Below are positions 37,259-46,885 of a stretch of 64,000 nucleotides of DNA, piece by piece (positions within the stretch are counted from its first letter, which is position 1; every line of letters starts with the position of its first letter). The stretch is from Actinomycetes bacterium. Lineage in GTDB: Bacteria; Actinomycetota; Acidimicrobiia; Acidimicrobiales; JAMCPL01. Position numbers and translations under genes: made by a program. The notes beneath the pieces were generated by a model that saw nothing but the letters and a program-made list of their open reading frames with translations, was not told where the DNA came from and did no database searches. The stretch is from positions 19,668 through 83,667 of the forward strand of contig JAKBVZ010000008.1 of the NCBI GenBank assembly GCA_021841005.1. The letters run 5' to 3'.

Positions 37259-38496
37259 TAGGCGATCCGCTTTTCATCCACGGTGTGACGCTGGCGGTAT
37301 TCATTATCGTCGTCATCAAGGTGCTGGTGGCCTTTGCCGCTCTTATGGTGGCAGTGATGCTGATGATATGGTTCGAGCGCAAGGTCATATCTGATATGCA
37401 GTCACGCATAGGGCCCAATAGGGCAGGACCGTGGGGTATCATGCAGACCCTTGCCGATGGTATAAAACTATTTTTCAAGGAAGACTTGATACCTGAACGT
37501 TCCTACAGGCTGGTATTTCGCTTGGCTCCACTACTTGTGATAGTGCCGGCCTTCGTGGCATTCTCCATAGTGCCGATCGGGGGTATGGTGACGGTGGCCG
37601 GGCACACATTCGAGCTGCAAGTTGCCGATCCTCCGATGGGGATACTGGTGCTGCTGGCGATGTCCTCGATCTCCGTCTACGGTGTCATGCTTGCGGGCTG
37701 GTCGTCGGGGTCGAAGTATCCCCTGCTGGGATCGGTGCGTGCATCTGCACAGATGATCTCCTACGAGGCGGCTGTAGGCATGAGCATCACAGCGGTGGTG
37801 CTGATCACCGGCTCGCTGTCCACGAGGGCGATGGTCCAATCGCAAGCTCCGGCCTTCTGGGACTGGAATGTCATCCGGCTGGGCATCGTTCCCTTTGTGA
37901 TATTCTTTCTGGCAATAACAGCTGAACTCAACAGGCCTCCATTCGATCTGGTCGAGGCGGAGCAGGAACTCGTGGCCGGCTACGTGACCGAGTACTCCTC
38001 TATCAGGTTTGCCCTATTTTTCCTCGCCGAGTTCATGAACGCCATTACCATGTCGGCCGTCATGGTGACACTGTTCTTCGGAGGTCCTGATGGTCCAGGG
38101 TTCCACTTCCTGCCATGGCTGTGGCCCATACTCTGGTTTCTCGGCAAGACACTGGTGTTCCTGTTTGTCTATGTATGGATCAGGGCAGCCTTGCCGAGGC
38201 TCCGATATGACCAGCTCATGGAGCTTGGCTGGAAACGTCTTATACCCATTTCGTTGGGATGGCTGCTCGTAGTGGCAGCTGTTGTGGTCGATAGGTGGTG
38301 GGGGTTGCTGGTGGCAGCGGGATTGGTTGCCGGAGGCCTGCTGCTGGGCAGGGCCCTGCATGTGAGCCATGTACGAGGAGAGCAGATTGGCGAGCTGCCT
38401 GCGGGCGGTACGCCGACCGATGGGTCACCTGTCACGCCTGGTAAGGACGGAGGCGTTCCCGTTCCAGGGGAGCGTCCGATCGGGGCGGTGAGCTGA
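37255..38496 (+). CDS. nuoH: NADH-quinone oxidoreductase subunit H
   Basis: Membrane subunit at the quinone channel, eight or more helices. ERKVISDMQSRIGPNRAGPWG and ELNRPPFDLVEAEQELVAGY are diagnostic. 413 residues with a Gly/Pro-rich tail of about 40 residues. ATG overlaps the nuoG stop (ATGA). Confidence 0.97.
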   Translation: MIGDPLFIHGVTLAVFIIVVIKVLVAFAALMVAVMLMIWFERKVISDMQSRIGPNRAGPWGIMQTLADGIKLFFKEDLIPERSYRLVFRLAPLLVIVPAFVAFSIVPIGGMVTVAGHTFELQVADPPMGILVLLAMSSISVYGVMLAGWSSGSKYPLLGSVRASAQMISYEAAVGMSITAVVLITGSLSTRAMVQSQAPAFWDWNVIRLGIVPFVIFFLAITAELNRPPFDLVEAEQELVAGYVTEYSSIRFALFFLAEFMNAITMSAVMVTLFFGGPDGPGFHFLPWLWPILWFLGKTLVFLFVYVWIRAALPRLRYDQLMELGWKRLIPISLGWLLVVAAVVVDRWWGLLVAAGLVAGGLLLGRALHVSHVRGEQIGELPAGGTPTDGSPVTPGKDGGVPVPGERPIGAVS

Positions 38497-39215
38497 TGGG
38501 GCTCCTGGATGGTATTTTTAGTGGAGAGCTCAACCCTATTGGCGGGTTCAAGGTAACTCTGGATCACATACGCCAGAAAAGGGTCACCAACCAGTACCCG
38601 AAGGCGAAACGCCCCAAGCCGCCTCGTGCCCACGGGCGCCACATCCTCAACAGGTACGAGGATGGCATGGAGAAATGTATCGGCTGTGAACTCTGCGCGG
38701 CGGTGTGTCCGGCAGATTGTATCTATGTACGAGGGAAGGACAACGACCCGCAGGCGCCTACATCTCCCGGCGAGCGCTACGGGTTCGTCTACGAGATCAA
38801 TTACCTGCGCTGCATCCATTGCGATATGTGCGTAGAGGCATGCCCTACTGAGGCGATCACGGAGTCCAAGCTCTTGGAGTTTTCCTTTACCAGTAGAGCG
38901 GATGCCATATATACAAAGAGGGAGCTGGTGGTGGACAGTGAGGGTAGACCGCGTAGGCAACCTTGGGAAGACTGGCGTGAAGGCAATGATCTTCACAGTT
39001 CAGCCTGGATGAGAGCGACGTCTCCTTCTGGAAGTGCAGCTTTCGAGGGTAAGGTGCAGTGGTCAGCAGAGTTGGGTTACGGGACGAGAGCGCCTGAGGG
39101 TGGACAGTCCCAGATGCGTGATGATGCCGCTACCGGGAACCTGGCTCTGTCGGAATTGCTCAGTAAACACCTCCTAGCCGGTGAGAAGCCAAGTACGAAG
39201 GAAGGGCAAGCATGA
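38496..39215 (+). CDS. nuoI: NADH-quinone oxidoreductase subunit I
   Basis: Two [4Fe-4S] ferredoxin motifs, CIGCELCAAVCPADC and CIHCDMCVEACPTEA, hold N6a and N6b. Starts MGLLDGIFSGELNPIGGFKVTL. The C-terminal 70 residues after the domain vary freely. Confidence 0.96.
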   Translation: MGLLDGIFSGELNPIGGFKVTLDHIRQKRVTNQYPKAKRPKPPRAHGRHILNRYEDGMEKCIGCELCAAVCPADCIYVRGKDNDPQAPTSPGERYGFVYEINYLRCIHCDMCVEACPTEAITESKLLEFSFTSRADAIYTKRELVVDSEGRPRRQPWEDWREGNDLHSSAWMRATSPSGSAAFEGKVQWSAELGYGTRAPEGGQSQMRDDAATGNLALSELLSKHLLAGEKPSTKEGQA

Positions 39216-39982
39216 CCGGTTTTCTGGCGATACATTCTTCTGCCATAGTTGCTACCACTCTGCCTGATGCAGTCGTGTTTGCAGTAGCCGCACTCATCAT
39301 CCTGGCGGGAGCCGTAGGGGTGATCGTGGAGAGAAACCCCGTTCACTCGGCTCTCGGCTTGGTCATAGCGCTCTTCGGCGTTGCGCTCATCTTCTTGCTT
39401 TTGAAGGATGATTTTCTTGCGGCGGTCCAGATTATTGTCTATGCAGGAGCGATAGTGGTGCTGTTCCTGTTTGTTATCATGTTCCTAGGAGTGGACAAGC
39501 GCGAAGTCATTGTCAGGGAGTCTCTCAGGGGCCAGCGACCGCTTGCACTGGCGCTTGTATTGCTGGCGGCTGTTGGAATATTACTGTTGGGTGCAGGCGC
39601 TCATTACGCCTTGGGGGCTTCATCAGCCACTGGGGCTGCCACGAGCCAGCCAGGGGGAGAGGTGGCTGCTCTGGGGAGGTCGGTCTTCACCACGTACCTG
39701 CTTCCCTTCGAGGCAACTGCCGCGCTTTTCATCATCGCCATCTTGGGGGCGGTGGTGCTGACCAAGGGGCGCGGTGCTCCGAGTGAGAAACGTGGAGAGG
39801 ATGGTTCAGCTGGTGACGAGCCCGATGACGTATCCATGAGTGATGGGCCTGGATCGTCGGAGGACCTTGAGATAGGTGCGGGTGAGCAAGAGGGAGAGAA
39901 TGGCTCAGGTGGCGAGGTGGGTGGTGTAAGTACCTCAGTGGTGAGAGCCCCTAGCGCTACATCGCAGGAGGTGGAGGAGTGA
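39212..39982 (+). CDS. nuoJ: NADH-quinone oxidoreductase subunit J
   Basis: Five-helix membrane subunit; NPVHSALGLVIALFGVALIFLL and IIVYAGAIVVLFLFVIM are typical. After the last helix (FIIAILGAVVLTKGRGAP) there is an acidic, Gly/Ser-rich tail of about 60 residues, extending a protein that normally stops here. Overlaps nuoI by four bases. Confidence 0.94.
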   Translation: MTGFLAIHSSAIVATTLPDAVVFAVAALIILAGAVGVIVERNPVHSALGLVIALFGVALIFLLLKDDFLAAVQIIVYAGAIVVLFLFVIMFLGVDKREVIVRESLRGQRPLALALVLLAAVGILLLGAGAHYALGASSATGAATSQPGGEVAALGRSVFTTYLLPFEATAALFIIAILGAVVLTKGRGAPSEKRGEDGSAGDEPDDVSMSDGPGSSEDLEIGAGEQEGENGSGGEVGGVSTSVVRAPSATSQEVEE

Positions 39983-40284
39983 CTGTTTCGTTGCAGTGGT
40001 ATATAGGACTGTCGGTGGTGCTCTTTGGGATGGGTGCTCTTGGACTGCTGATCAGGCGGAATGTACTGGTGATGTACATGTGCATAGAGCTCATGCTCAA
40101 TGCCGCGAATATTGCCTTTGTGGCTTTTGCCGAGAAACTGAATGATATCGGAGGGCAGGCCGCCGTCTTCTTCGTCCTGGTAGTGGCCGCTGCCGAGGTG
40201 GTGGTAGGGCTTGGGATAGTGGTGGCCATCTTCAGGAGGCGACCTGATGCGACCGTAGACGACCTTCACATGATGAAGGGCTGA
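39979..40284 (+). CDS. nuoK: NADH-quinone oxidoreductase subunit K
   Basis: 101 residues, three helices. MYMCIELMLNAANIAFVAF carries the conserved membrane Glu of the proton path, with a second Glu in AAAEVVVGLGIVVA. GTG start overlaps the nuoJ stop. Confidence 0.96.
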   Translation: MTVSLQWYIGLSVVLFGMGALGLLIRRNVLVMYMCIELMLNAANIAFVAFAEKLNDIGGQAAVFFVLVVAAAEVVVGLGIVVAIFRRRPDATVDDLHMMKG

Positions 40285-40303
40285 GAAAGGAGACTTGTAA
40301 GAA

Positions 40304-42235
40304 GTGGTATACGCTGCCTGGGCCATGCTGGCTCTGCCCCTCCTCGGCTTTCTCGTGCTCTTGGCGTTCGGGCGAAGGCTTGGGGATCCGGTCGCGGGCT
40401 GGGTAGGCACTGGGTCCGTTGCGGGATCGTTTGTGGCGACGCTTGTCACGTTCGGAGGCGTGCTCTCCCGCCATGCCGGCGGCGCGCGTGAAATATCCCA
40501 TTCCATATTCACCTGGATAGCGGTGGGAGGTCTGGACATCAAGGCCGCGATACTCACGGACCCCCTGTCGATGACAATGGCGCTTTTCGTCACAGGGGTC
40601 AGCGCGCTGATCCATCTTTACTCGATAGGCTACATGAAAGGTGATAGGGATTACTCGAAGTTCTTTGTATACCTGAATCTTTTCGTCTTCTCGATGCTGC
40701 TCCTTGTCTTGGGCGGGAACCTTGCTATTACTTTCGTTGGATGGGAGGGAGTCGGGCTTTGCTCGTACTGGCTCATTGCCTTCTGGTTCGAGCGCCCCAC
40801 AGCTGCGAGCGCTGGCAAGAAGGCTTTCGTGTACAACAGGATCGGCGACTTCGGCTTCCTGATTGCGATGTTTCTGATATTCGAGAAGACCGGCACCCTT
40901 TCCTACTCGGGCATATTCGCCCATCTCCATGCGCTTAGTGGTGCTGCCGGCACTGCAGCAGTTCTACTGCTCTTCCTCGCCGCTACGGGAAAGTCCGCCC
41001 AGATCCCACTGTTTCCGTGGCTGGCCGATGCCATGGAGGGCCCTACTCCCGTGTCGGCGCTCATACATGCGGCTACAATGGTCACCGCTGGGGTATACCT
41101 GATGTGCCGCATGCATCCCCTTCTCGGCATGTCGCATTCCGCCCAGCTTGTGGTGGCGACCATCGGAGTGGTCACTGCATTCGTCGGTGGTACGATAGCA
41201 TGTACACAACGCGACATAAAGAAAGTACTGGCCTATTCCACGATCTCGCAGCTCGGCTACATGTTCCTGGCGGTCGGAGTGGGGGCATACGTTGCGGCAA
41301 TATTTTTGATGGTGGCTCACGCGTTCTACAAGGGACTCCTGTTCCTGGGCGCCGGTTCGGTCATACATGGTATGCATGATGAGCAGGACTTGAAGAAGAT
41401 GGGTGGCTTGGCTAGATTCATGCCCATCACCGCTGGTACGTTTGCGGTGGCCTGGTTTGCCATAGCAGGAGTTCCCCCGCTGGCAGGCTTCTTTGCGAAG
41501 GGTGCGGTTCTCGATAATACTTTTGCAGCATACCCGGTGCTCTGGGTAATCGGGATCGTTACTGCGCTACTGACGGCTTACTATCTGAGCAGGCTGTTTG
41601 TTCTGGCATTCACCGGTGATCCGCGATTCATCGAAGCGGTGAATACCAGGTGGTCATCCAGTGGTTCGACGCATAGCGCTGGCGCTGACGGGTATCCAAG
41701 TCCGCATGAATCCCCAAGGGTGATGGTGATACCTCTTCTGGTGCTGGCCGTACTTGCGTTTGCAGGAGGCGTGCTGGAATTACCGTGGCATGGTCCTGAC
41801 ACGATACGGCTACTCTCCTGGCTCCATCCCGTCTTCGGGCACTACCTTTATACTGCACATTTGAGCGTTGCCTCCCAGTGGATCCTGGCCGTGGTCGACT
41901 CGCTGGTGGCCTTGAGCGGCATATATATAGCCTGGCGCCTGTGGACGAAGACTTGGGACAGGCCCAAGCTTGAGCCATCTTTCCTGTTCAGGTCCTGGTT
42001 CGTCAATGAAGCTTACGACTTGCTAATTGGCAGGCCCGGTGATCGCCTGGCAAGTTTCACTACGGCTGTAGTAGAGGCTCGCGTTGTGGACGGAGCTGTC
42101 AATGGCGTTGCAGTGTTGACCAGAAACGCCGGTGGGGCGCTGAGGAAGCTGCAGACAGGGTTCGTGCGCCAGTATGCGCTGGGCATCACCCTGGGGCTGG
42201 TGGCGCTCCTGGCATGGATGCTGGTGAGGGCGTGA
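40304..42235 (+). CDS. nuoL: NADH-quinone oxidoreductase subunit L
   Basis: 643-residue antiporter-like proton-pumping subunit. FVGWEGVGLCSYWLIAFWF, AGKKAFVYNRIGDFGF and WLADAMEGPTPVSALIHAATMVTAG (with the key Lys/His/Glu residues) are present. GTG start 40304 after AAAGGAGA (40286-40293). Slightly longer loop around residues 445-475 (SSSGSTHSAGADGYPSPHES). Confidence 0.96.
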   Translation: MVYAAWAMLALPLLGFLVLLAFGRRLGDPVAGWVGTGSVAGSFVATLVTFGGVLSRHAGGAREISHSIFTWIAVGGLDIKAAILTDPLSMTMALFVTGVSALIHLYSIGYMKGDRDYSKFFVYLNLFVFSMLLLVLGGNLAITFVGWEGVGLCSYWLIAFWFERPTAASAGKKAFVYNRIGDFGFLIAMFLIFEKTGTLSYSGIFAHLHALSGAAGTAAVLLLFLAATGKSAQIPLFPWLADAMEGPTPVSALIHAATMVTAGVYLMCRMHPLLGMSHSAQLVVATIGVVTAFVGGTIACTQRDIKKVLAYSTISQLGYMFLAVGVGAYVAAIFLMVAHAFYKGLLFLGAGSVIHGMHDEQDLKKMGGLARFMPITAGTFAVAWFAIAGVPPLAGFFAKGAVLDNTFAAYPVLWVIGIVTALLTAYYLSRLFVLAFTGDPRFIEAVNTRWSSSGSTHSAGADGYPSPHESPRVMVIPLLVLAVLAFAGGVLELPWHGPDTIRLLSWLHPVFGHYLYTAHLSVASQWILAVVDSLVALSGIYIAWRLWTKTWDRPKLEPSFLFRSWFVNEAYDLLIGRPGDRLASFTTAVVEARVVDGAVNGVAVLTRNAGGALRKLQTGFVRQYALGITLGLVALLAWMLVRA

Positions 42236-42242
42236 GATTGCC

Positions 42243-44093
42243 ATGAGTCCTTTCCCCTTCCTTACCACTCTTGTACTACTGCCTGCCGGTACCGCCCTCG
42301 TGGTGGCGATACTTCCCAGCAACCTGGGTGAGCGGCGCCGGCGGATTGCTGCGCAGGTGATCGGTCTTGCCGGTGCGCTTAGCACGTTGGCTCTTGCTGT
42401 GACCATCGCTGTCAGGTTCAACATAAAGGATGCCGGCTACCAGATGGTGAGTGATCATGCATGGGCACGCTCTCTCGGGGTGTCCTGGTATCTAGGAGTG
42501 GATGGGATCTCCCTCTTCCTTGTACTGCTTGCTGCGCTTCTTTTCCCAGTGGCGCTGGCGGGAGCCCGCACACGTACCAACCTGCATTCCTATATGGCCT
42601 GGATGTTGCTGCTTGAGGCGGTCTGTATAGGGTCGTTCATCTCACTGGACCTTATCCTGTTCTTCGTGTTCTTCGAGGCGAGCCTGGTACCTATCTATTT
42701 CATCATCACGGGATGGGGCTTCGAGAAGCGGTCCGCTGCAGCAATGAAATTCTTTGTATATACCTTTCTAGGATCGGCATTTCTTTTCGTAGGCATAGTC
42801 GTCCTCGCTCTGATCCACCAGCACGAGACCGGCATACTCACCTTTTCCCTGCCGGTACTTGCCCATACACATATGCCCTATTACGTTCAGGTACTCCTGT
42901 TCCTTTCCTTTACAGCGGCATTTGCTGTGAAGTCTCCTGTATTTCCCTTCCATACCTGGTCGCCGGATGCATACGCTGAAGCTCCCACGGGCGGCTCCGT
43001 GGTACTGGCTGCCGTGATGGCCAAGATGGGTACGTACGGTATCATTCGCTTCGATCTAAACCTCTTTCCGAAGGCATCGATCGATCTGGCTCCGCTGTTG
43101 CTGACCCTGGGTGTTGCAGGCATCATATATGGTGCCATAGTGGCGTGTACCCAGAAAGATCTGAAGAGAATGGTAGCCTACTCGTCCTTATCGCACATCG
43201 GGTTTATCGTACTAGGAGTATTTGCATTGACAAGCGAAGGAATGGCTGGTGGTGTAATCCAGATGGTCAACCACGGGCTGATAATTGCTGTATTGTTTCT
43301 TGCCATTGGCTGGATTTACGAGCGTACCGCTACCAGGGATGTATCACGCCTCAAGGGACTCCAGAAGCCGGCACCGTTGCTGGCTGCGCTATTTACCGTG
43401 GGCATGCTGGCAGCAATAGGCTTGCCTGGCCTCAATGGCTTTGTCGGTGAGTTCCTCATACTCCTGGGTACATTCATCACGCACAGGTGGTGGGCCGTGG
43501 TTGCAGCGACAGGAGTCATCCTGGCTGCCCTGTACATGCTATGGGCTTACCAGCAGGCATTCCACGGCAAGCCGGAGGAGGAGGCCGTGAAGCGTACGAA
43601 GGATATATCCTGGCCAGAGCTGCTTGTGATGGCGCCTCTCGTAGGGCTCGTAATCTTCCTTGGCGTATACCCGAAACCGGTCCTCGATCGTATCACTCCT
43701 TCCGTGGAACGTCTGGTGCAGCACGCTGACCGTGCCGCAGGAGTTCACCAGCCGTTGCTTTCCCGCAAGGTCGCCCTGCCCGCCGACCGGCTGCGTGTCC
43801 AGCATACAGCGCATACGCCCAGAGCTGCGGTATCGGGATATACCGGCTATACGGGTATATCCAGGCTGCAGTCATTCGGGACGTCATCTCCTGCGGGCAT
43901 TGCAGGCATCTCGAGCACTGGGGTGGGTACTGGTGCCACGAGATCCAATTACGTCCTGACGGGCACGGCAACGCGTAACGCGCAATACGATTGGACGCTA
44001 TACAGCTCATTTCACATCCGGCATGCGCTACCCTATACATCCCTGCTGGGTATCGCGTCGCCACTTTATCCAGGAAGTGATACCGTACGATGA
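42243..44093 (+). CDS. nuoM: NADH-quinone oxidoreductase subunit M with extended C-terminus
   Basis: 616 residues. LGVDGISLFLVLLAALLFP, FFEASLVPIYFII and FHTWSPDAYAEAPTGGSVVLAA are diagnostic of this proton-pumping subunit. The conserved part ends around residue 490 (GVYPKPVLDRITPSVERLV); about 120 further residues, Thr/Gly/Ser/Tyr-rich, follow and are not seen in typical NuoM. Overlaps nuoN by four bases. Confidence 0.95.
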   Translation: MSPFPFLTTLVLLPAGTALVVAILPSNLGERRRRIAAQVIGLAGALSTLALAVTIAVRFNIKDAGYQMVSDHAWARSLGVSWYLGVDGISLFLVLLAALLFPVALAGARTRTNLHSYMAWMLLLEAVCIGSFISLDLILFFVFFEASLVPIYFIITGWGFEKRSAAAMKFFVYTFLGSAFLFVGIVVLALIHQHETGILTFSLPVLAHTHMPYYVQVLLFLSFTAAFAVKSPVFPFHTWSPDAYAEAPTGGSVVLAAVMAKMGTYGIIRFDLNLFPKASIDLAPLLLTLGVAGIIYGAIVACTQKDLKRMVAYSSLSHIGFIVLGVFALTSEGMAGGVIQMVNHGLIIAVLFLAIGWIYERTATRDVSRLKGLQKPAPLLAALFTVGMLAAIGLPGLNGFVGEFLILLGTFITHRWWAVVAATGVILAALYMLWAYQQAFHGKPEEEAVKRTKDISWPELLVMAPLVGLVIFLGVYPKPVLDRITPSVERLVQHADRAAGVHQPLLSRKVALPADRLRVQHTAHTPRAAVSGYTGYTGISRLQSFGTSSPAGIAGISSTGVGTGATRSNYVLTGTATRNAQYDWTLYSSFHIRHALPYTSLLGIASPLYPGSDTVR

Positions 44094-45877
44094 TGGCTGG
44101 AACCTTACTTGCAACGCTAACTATCCCTCATCTGGATTATACGGCGGTGCTGCCTGAGATCATCCTTGTGGGCGGAGCTCTCTTCATCATGCTGGTGACT
44201 TCACTGTCGAGAAAATCCATGGGCACCGCTTCATCTATGGGTTGGACAGTTTTGGCAGCATGCGTAGCGCTCGGTTTCAGCATTTACCAGTGGGTGGGTG
44301 TCACTGCACACGGAGGTCATGGTGCCTATGCTGCATTCGCCGGCAGCATTGCCGTCGACGGCTTCAGCTCGATGGTGGCGGTGATCGTGTCGTCTAGCGT
44401 GGTGGTGGCTGCACTCATGGAAGAAGGCTGGCTGAGACGGCAGGGCAGGGTGTCGCCGGAGATGCACATGCTTACCTTGGTATCTGCTGCCGGCGCCATA
44501 CTTATGGCGGCGGCGAACGATCTGATCGTCGTGTTTCTCGGCTTGGAGATCATGTCCATCGGACTTTACGTGCTTGCTGCATACGACTACCGGCGCAAGG
44601 AGTCAGGTGAGGCAGCCCTCAAGTACCTTATACTCGGAGGGTTTTCGTCTGCCATATTTCTTTACGGGATAGCGCTGACTTACGGCGCCACGGGAACCAC
44701 CAACCTTGCCGGAATCGCATCCTATCTTTCTAAGAATATATTGTTGCACGATGGGCTTCTACTGGCGGGCATGGCGCTTCTCCTTGTGGGGCTCTGCTTC
44801 AAGGTGGCTGCGGCTCCCTTCCACCTGTGGGCGCCCGATGTTTACCAGGGGTCACCCAGCCCTGCTACCGGCTACATGGCAGCAGTTGCGAAGATCGGCG
44901 GCTTTGCGGCACTTCTGAGGATATTTGTATCGGCTCTGGGAAGTTACCGTGCAGACTGGCAGCCTGCCATATGGGTCATTGCCGCCGTGACGCTGGTGGT
45001 TGGCGCCGTGATGGCTCTCGTGCAGACCGATGTGAAGCGGATGCTGGCTTACTCTTCGATCAATCATGCTGGTTTCATCCTTCTTGGAGTGGCTGCAGCT
45101 TCCACAGCAGGAGTGTCAGCGTCGCTGTATTACCTTTTCGTGTACTCGTTCATGGTTATGGGCAGCTTTGCCGTTGTGAGCGTTGTCGGTGGAAGTTCGG
45201 ATGATGCGCACAGCCTGGCAAGCTACCGGGGCCTTCATCGAAGATCTCCCTGGCTCGCATGGACTTTGGCACTCATGCTCATTGCACAGGCCGGTATCCC
45301 TTTCACGACAGGTTTCATGGCCAAGCTGGAGGTGCTTACGGCGTCTATCGGAGCCCACGTAACCTGGCTTGCTGTTGTCGCTATGGTCACCGCGGCGGTA
45401 GCGGCCTTCTTCTACCTGCGAGTGGTACTCTTGATGTTCTCCACCGCGCCGGCGCCTAGTGGGGTTGCTCCCATGGATGCCATCCCTGCCGGGGTAGGTG
45501 CGATGTCATCTGCAGGTGCCCACCGAGGCACGGCGTCTTACGAGGATGGAGGGCTGAGCGAGGTTGGGGAGTACCTGCGTGTGGCTGATACTCCTGCGGA
45601 TTACCCGGTGGAAGGTATGTCATTTGGCTTCTACGCGGGCGATCAGGGTGATCAACGGAAGGGCATGGAGGGTGAGGATGGCGGTGACGGGAGCGAGGAT
45701 CTGGTCTTGTACGGCAGGGAGATGGATGGCGATATGGATGGTGGTGGCGAGGCCATTTACATAACGCCGTCGGTAGGTGTAGCCATGGCCATATGCGCCT
45801 GCTTTACGGTGTTCTTCGGCATCATCCCTGGGCCGCTCACGACCATGGCTCACGCTGCCACCATGCTGATCAGGTGA
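44090..45877 (+). CDS. nuoN: NADH-quinone oxidoreductase subunit N with internal disordered loop
   Basis: 595 residues. FLGLEIMSIGLYVLAAYDY, AAPFHLWAPDVYQGSPSP and DVKRMLAYSSINHAGF mark NuoN. An insertion of about 105 residues (from APAPSGVAPMDAIPAG to DMDGGGEAIYITPS), strongly acidic and Gly-rich, separates the last two helices; it lies where other NuoN have a short loop. Last gene of the nuo operon. Confidence 0.95.
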   Translation: MMAGTLLATLTIPHLDYTAVLPEIILVGGALFIMLVTSLSRKSMGTASSMGWTVLAACVALGFSIYQWVGVTAHGGHGAYAAFAGSIAVDGFSSMVAVIVSSSVVVAALMEEGWLRRQGRVSPEMHMLTLVSAAGAILMAAANDLIVVFLGLEIMSIGLYVLAAYDYRRKESGEAALKYLILGGFSSAIFLYGIALTYGATGTTNLAGIASYLSKNILLHDGLLLAGMALLLVGLCFKVAAAPFHLWAPDVYQGSPSPATGYMAAVAKIGGFAALLRIFVSALGSYRADWQPAIWVIAAVTLVVGAVMALVQTDVKRMLAYSSINHAGFILLGVAAASTAGVSASLYYLFVYSFMVMGSFAVVSVVGGSSDDAHSLASYRGLHRRSPWLAWTLALMLIAQAGIPFTTGFMAKLEVLTASIGAHVTWLAVVAMVTAAVAAFFYLRVVLLMFSTAPAPSGVAPMDAIPAGVGAMSSAGAHRGTASYEDGGLSEVGEYLRVADTPADYPVEGMSFGFYAGDQGDQRKGMEGEDGGDGSEDLVLYGREMDGDMDGGGEAIYITPSVGVAMAICACFTVFFGIIPGPLTTMAHAATMLIR

Positions 45878-45880
45878 GAA

Positions 45881-46711
45881 TTGCCTGCGGACCTTAGCGC
45901 CATGTATTACCAGGGCTCCCCTGGTGCTTTCAGCGAAGCTGCCATACTGAGTTACTGGCCTTCTGCTGAACCGCGGGGCCTCAGCACCTTCAAGGAGGTG
46001 TTTCGTGTCCTTGTAGATGATCCTGACGCGGTGGGTCTCCTGCCTATCGAGAATGCCTATAGAGGTCCTGTCTATGACGTCTTGGATCTCCTGACAGGTT
46101 TGCCGCTGTCCATCTGGGCAGAGGTGGTGCAGCCAGTGGAACTGGCGCTGATGGCTTACGGTCACAATGACATTTCGCGTATAAGGCGAGTGCGCTCTCA
46201 TCACCAGGCACTGATGCAGAGCCGGCGGTTCTGCGAGGAACACGGGTTTGTCGTAGAGGTTGCGCTGGATACCGCCGGCAGCGCAGAGGATCTCGTGGAG
46301 TCAAGAGAGGAGGACAGAGCCGTCATTGCGAGTCCCAGAGCGGCGGGAATATATGGCCTGCAGATCATCGATACCGGCATCCAGGACCATCCCGACAACC
46401 GTACCCGGTTCTGGCTGATCAGCCAGTCCAGTATGGAGTTGGTCTCGCCACTTGGCAGGACGAAGTCCACCATAATTTTCGATGTGCCTGACGAGCCCGG
46501 TGCACTCGTTTCCTATCTCGATTGCTATCGCCGGGTCGGACTCAACCTCTCAAAAGTGGAATCCAGGCCGAGGCCAGGCATGTCGTTTGCCTACCGTTTC
46601 TGGATTGATGTCATCGGCGAGCCGAGAGTGCTCGATGATGCGTGGGAGGAGGGAGAGGCTCATGTGGAGTGGGCCAGGAGATTGGGTGTCTACCCGGTCA
46701 TCAGCGAGTAG
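45881..46711 (+). CDS. pheA: Prephenate dehydratase
   Basis: Converts prephenate to phenylpyruvate for phenylalanine synthesis. YYQGSPGAFSEAA is the N-terminal signature and DNRTRFWLIS contains the catalytic Thr-Arg-Phe. A regulatory ACT domain follows (STIIFDVPDEPGALVSYLD and LNLSKVESRP), the site of phenylalanine feedback. The TTG at 45881 has AGGTG four bases upstream; ATG 45902 gives the more usual family start (MYYQGSP) but lacks a clear ribosome site. Three bases after nuoN, so probably transcribed with nuo, although the functions are unrelated. Confidence 0.93.
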   Translation: MPADLSAMYYQGSPGAFSEAAILSYWPSAEPRGLSTFKEVFRVLVDDPDAVGLLPIENAYRGPVYDVLDLLTGLPLSIWAEVVQPVELALMAYGHNDISRIRRVRSHHQALMQSRRFCEEHGFVVEVALDTAGSAEDLVESREEDRAVIASPRAAGIYGLQIIDTGIQDHPDNRTRFWLISQSSMELVSPLGRTKSTIIFDVPDEPGALVSYLDCYRRVGLNLSKVESRPRPGMSFAYRFWIDVIGEPRVLDDAWEEGEAHVEWARRLGVYPVISE

Positions 46712-46719
46712 CGATCCAG

Positions 46720-46832
46720 CAGTGTCCAAGCATGTTCCACATGCCAGTAATCACATTAGCGATCAAGCCGGGTAAACCGTTCGCCTTTGGTCAGTGTCCA
46801 AGCATGTTCCACATGCCAGTAATCACATTAGC
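46720..46832. repeat. Exact 41 bp direct repeat pair, 72 bp apart, between pheA and the NRAMP gene
   Basis: 46720-46760 and 46792-46832 are identical (starting CAGTGTCCAAGCATGTTCC), with a 31 bp middle. The first copy starts nine bases after the pheA stop. The two flanking genes converge, so the repeat lies in both 3' regions. The rest of the gap shows nothing else. Confidence 0.95.
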
Positions 46833-46885
46833 ATAATCGCATATAACCCTAAGCCCATTGGTATCATGGCGGAAAGGAGAATTGT

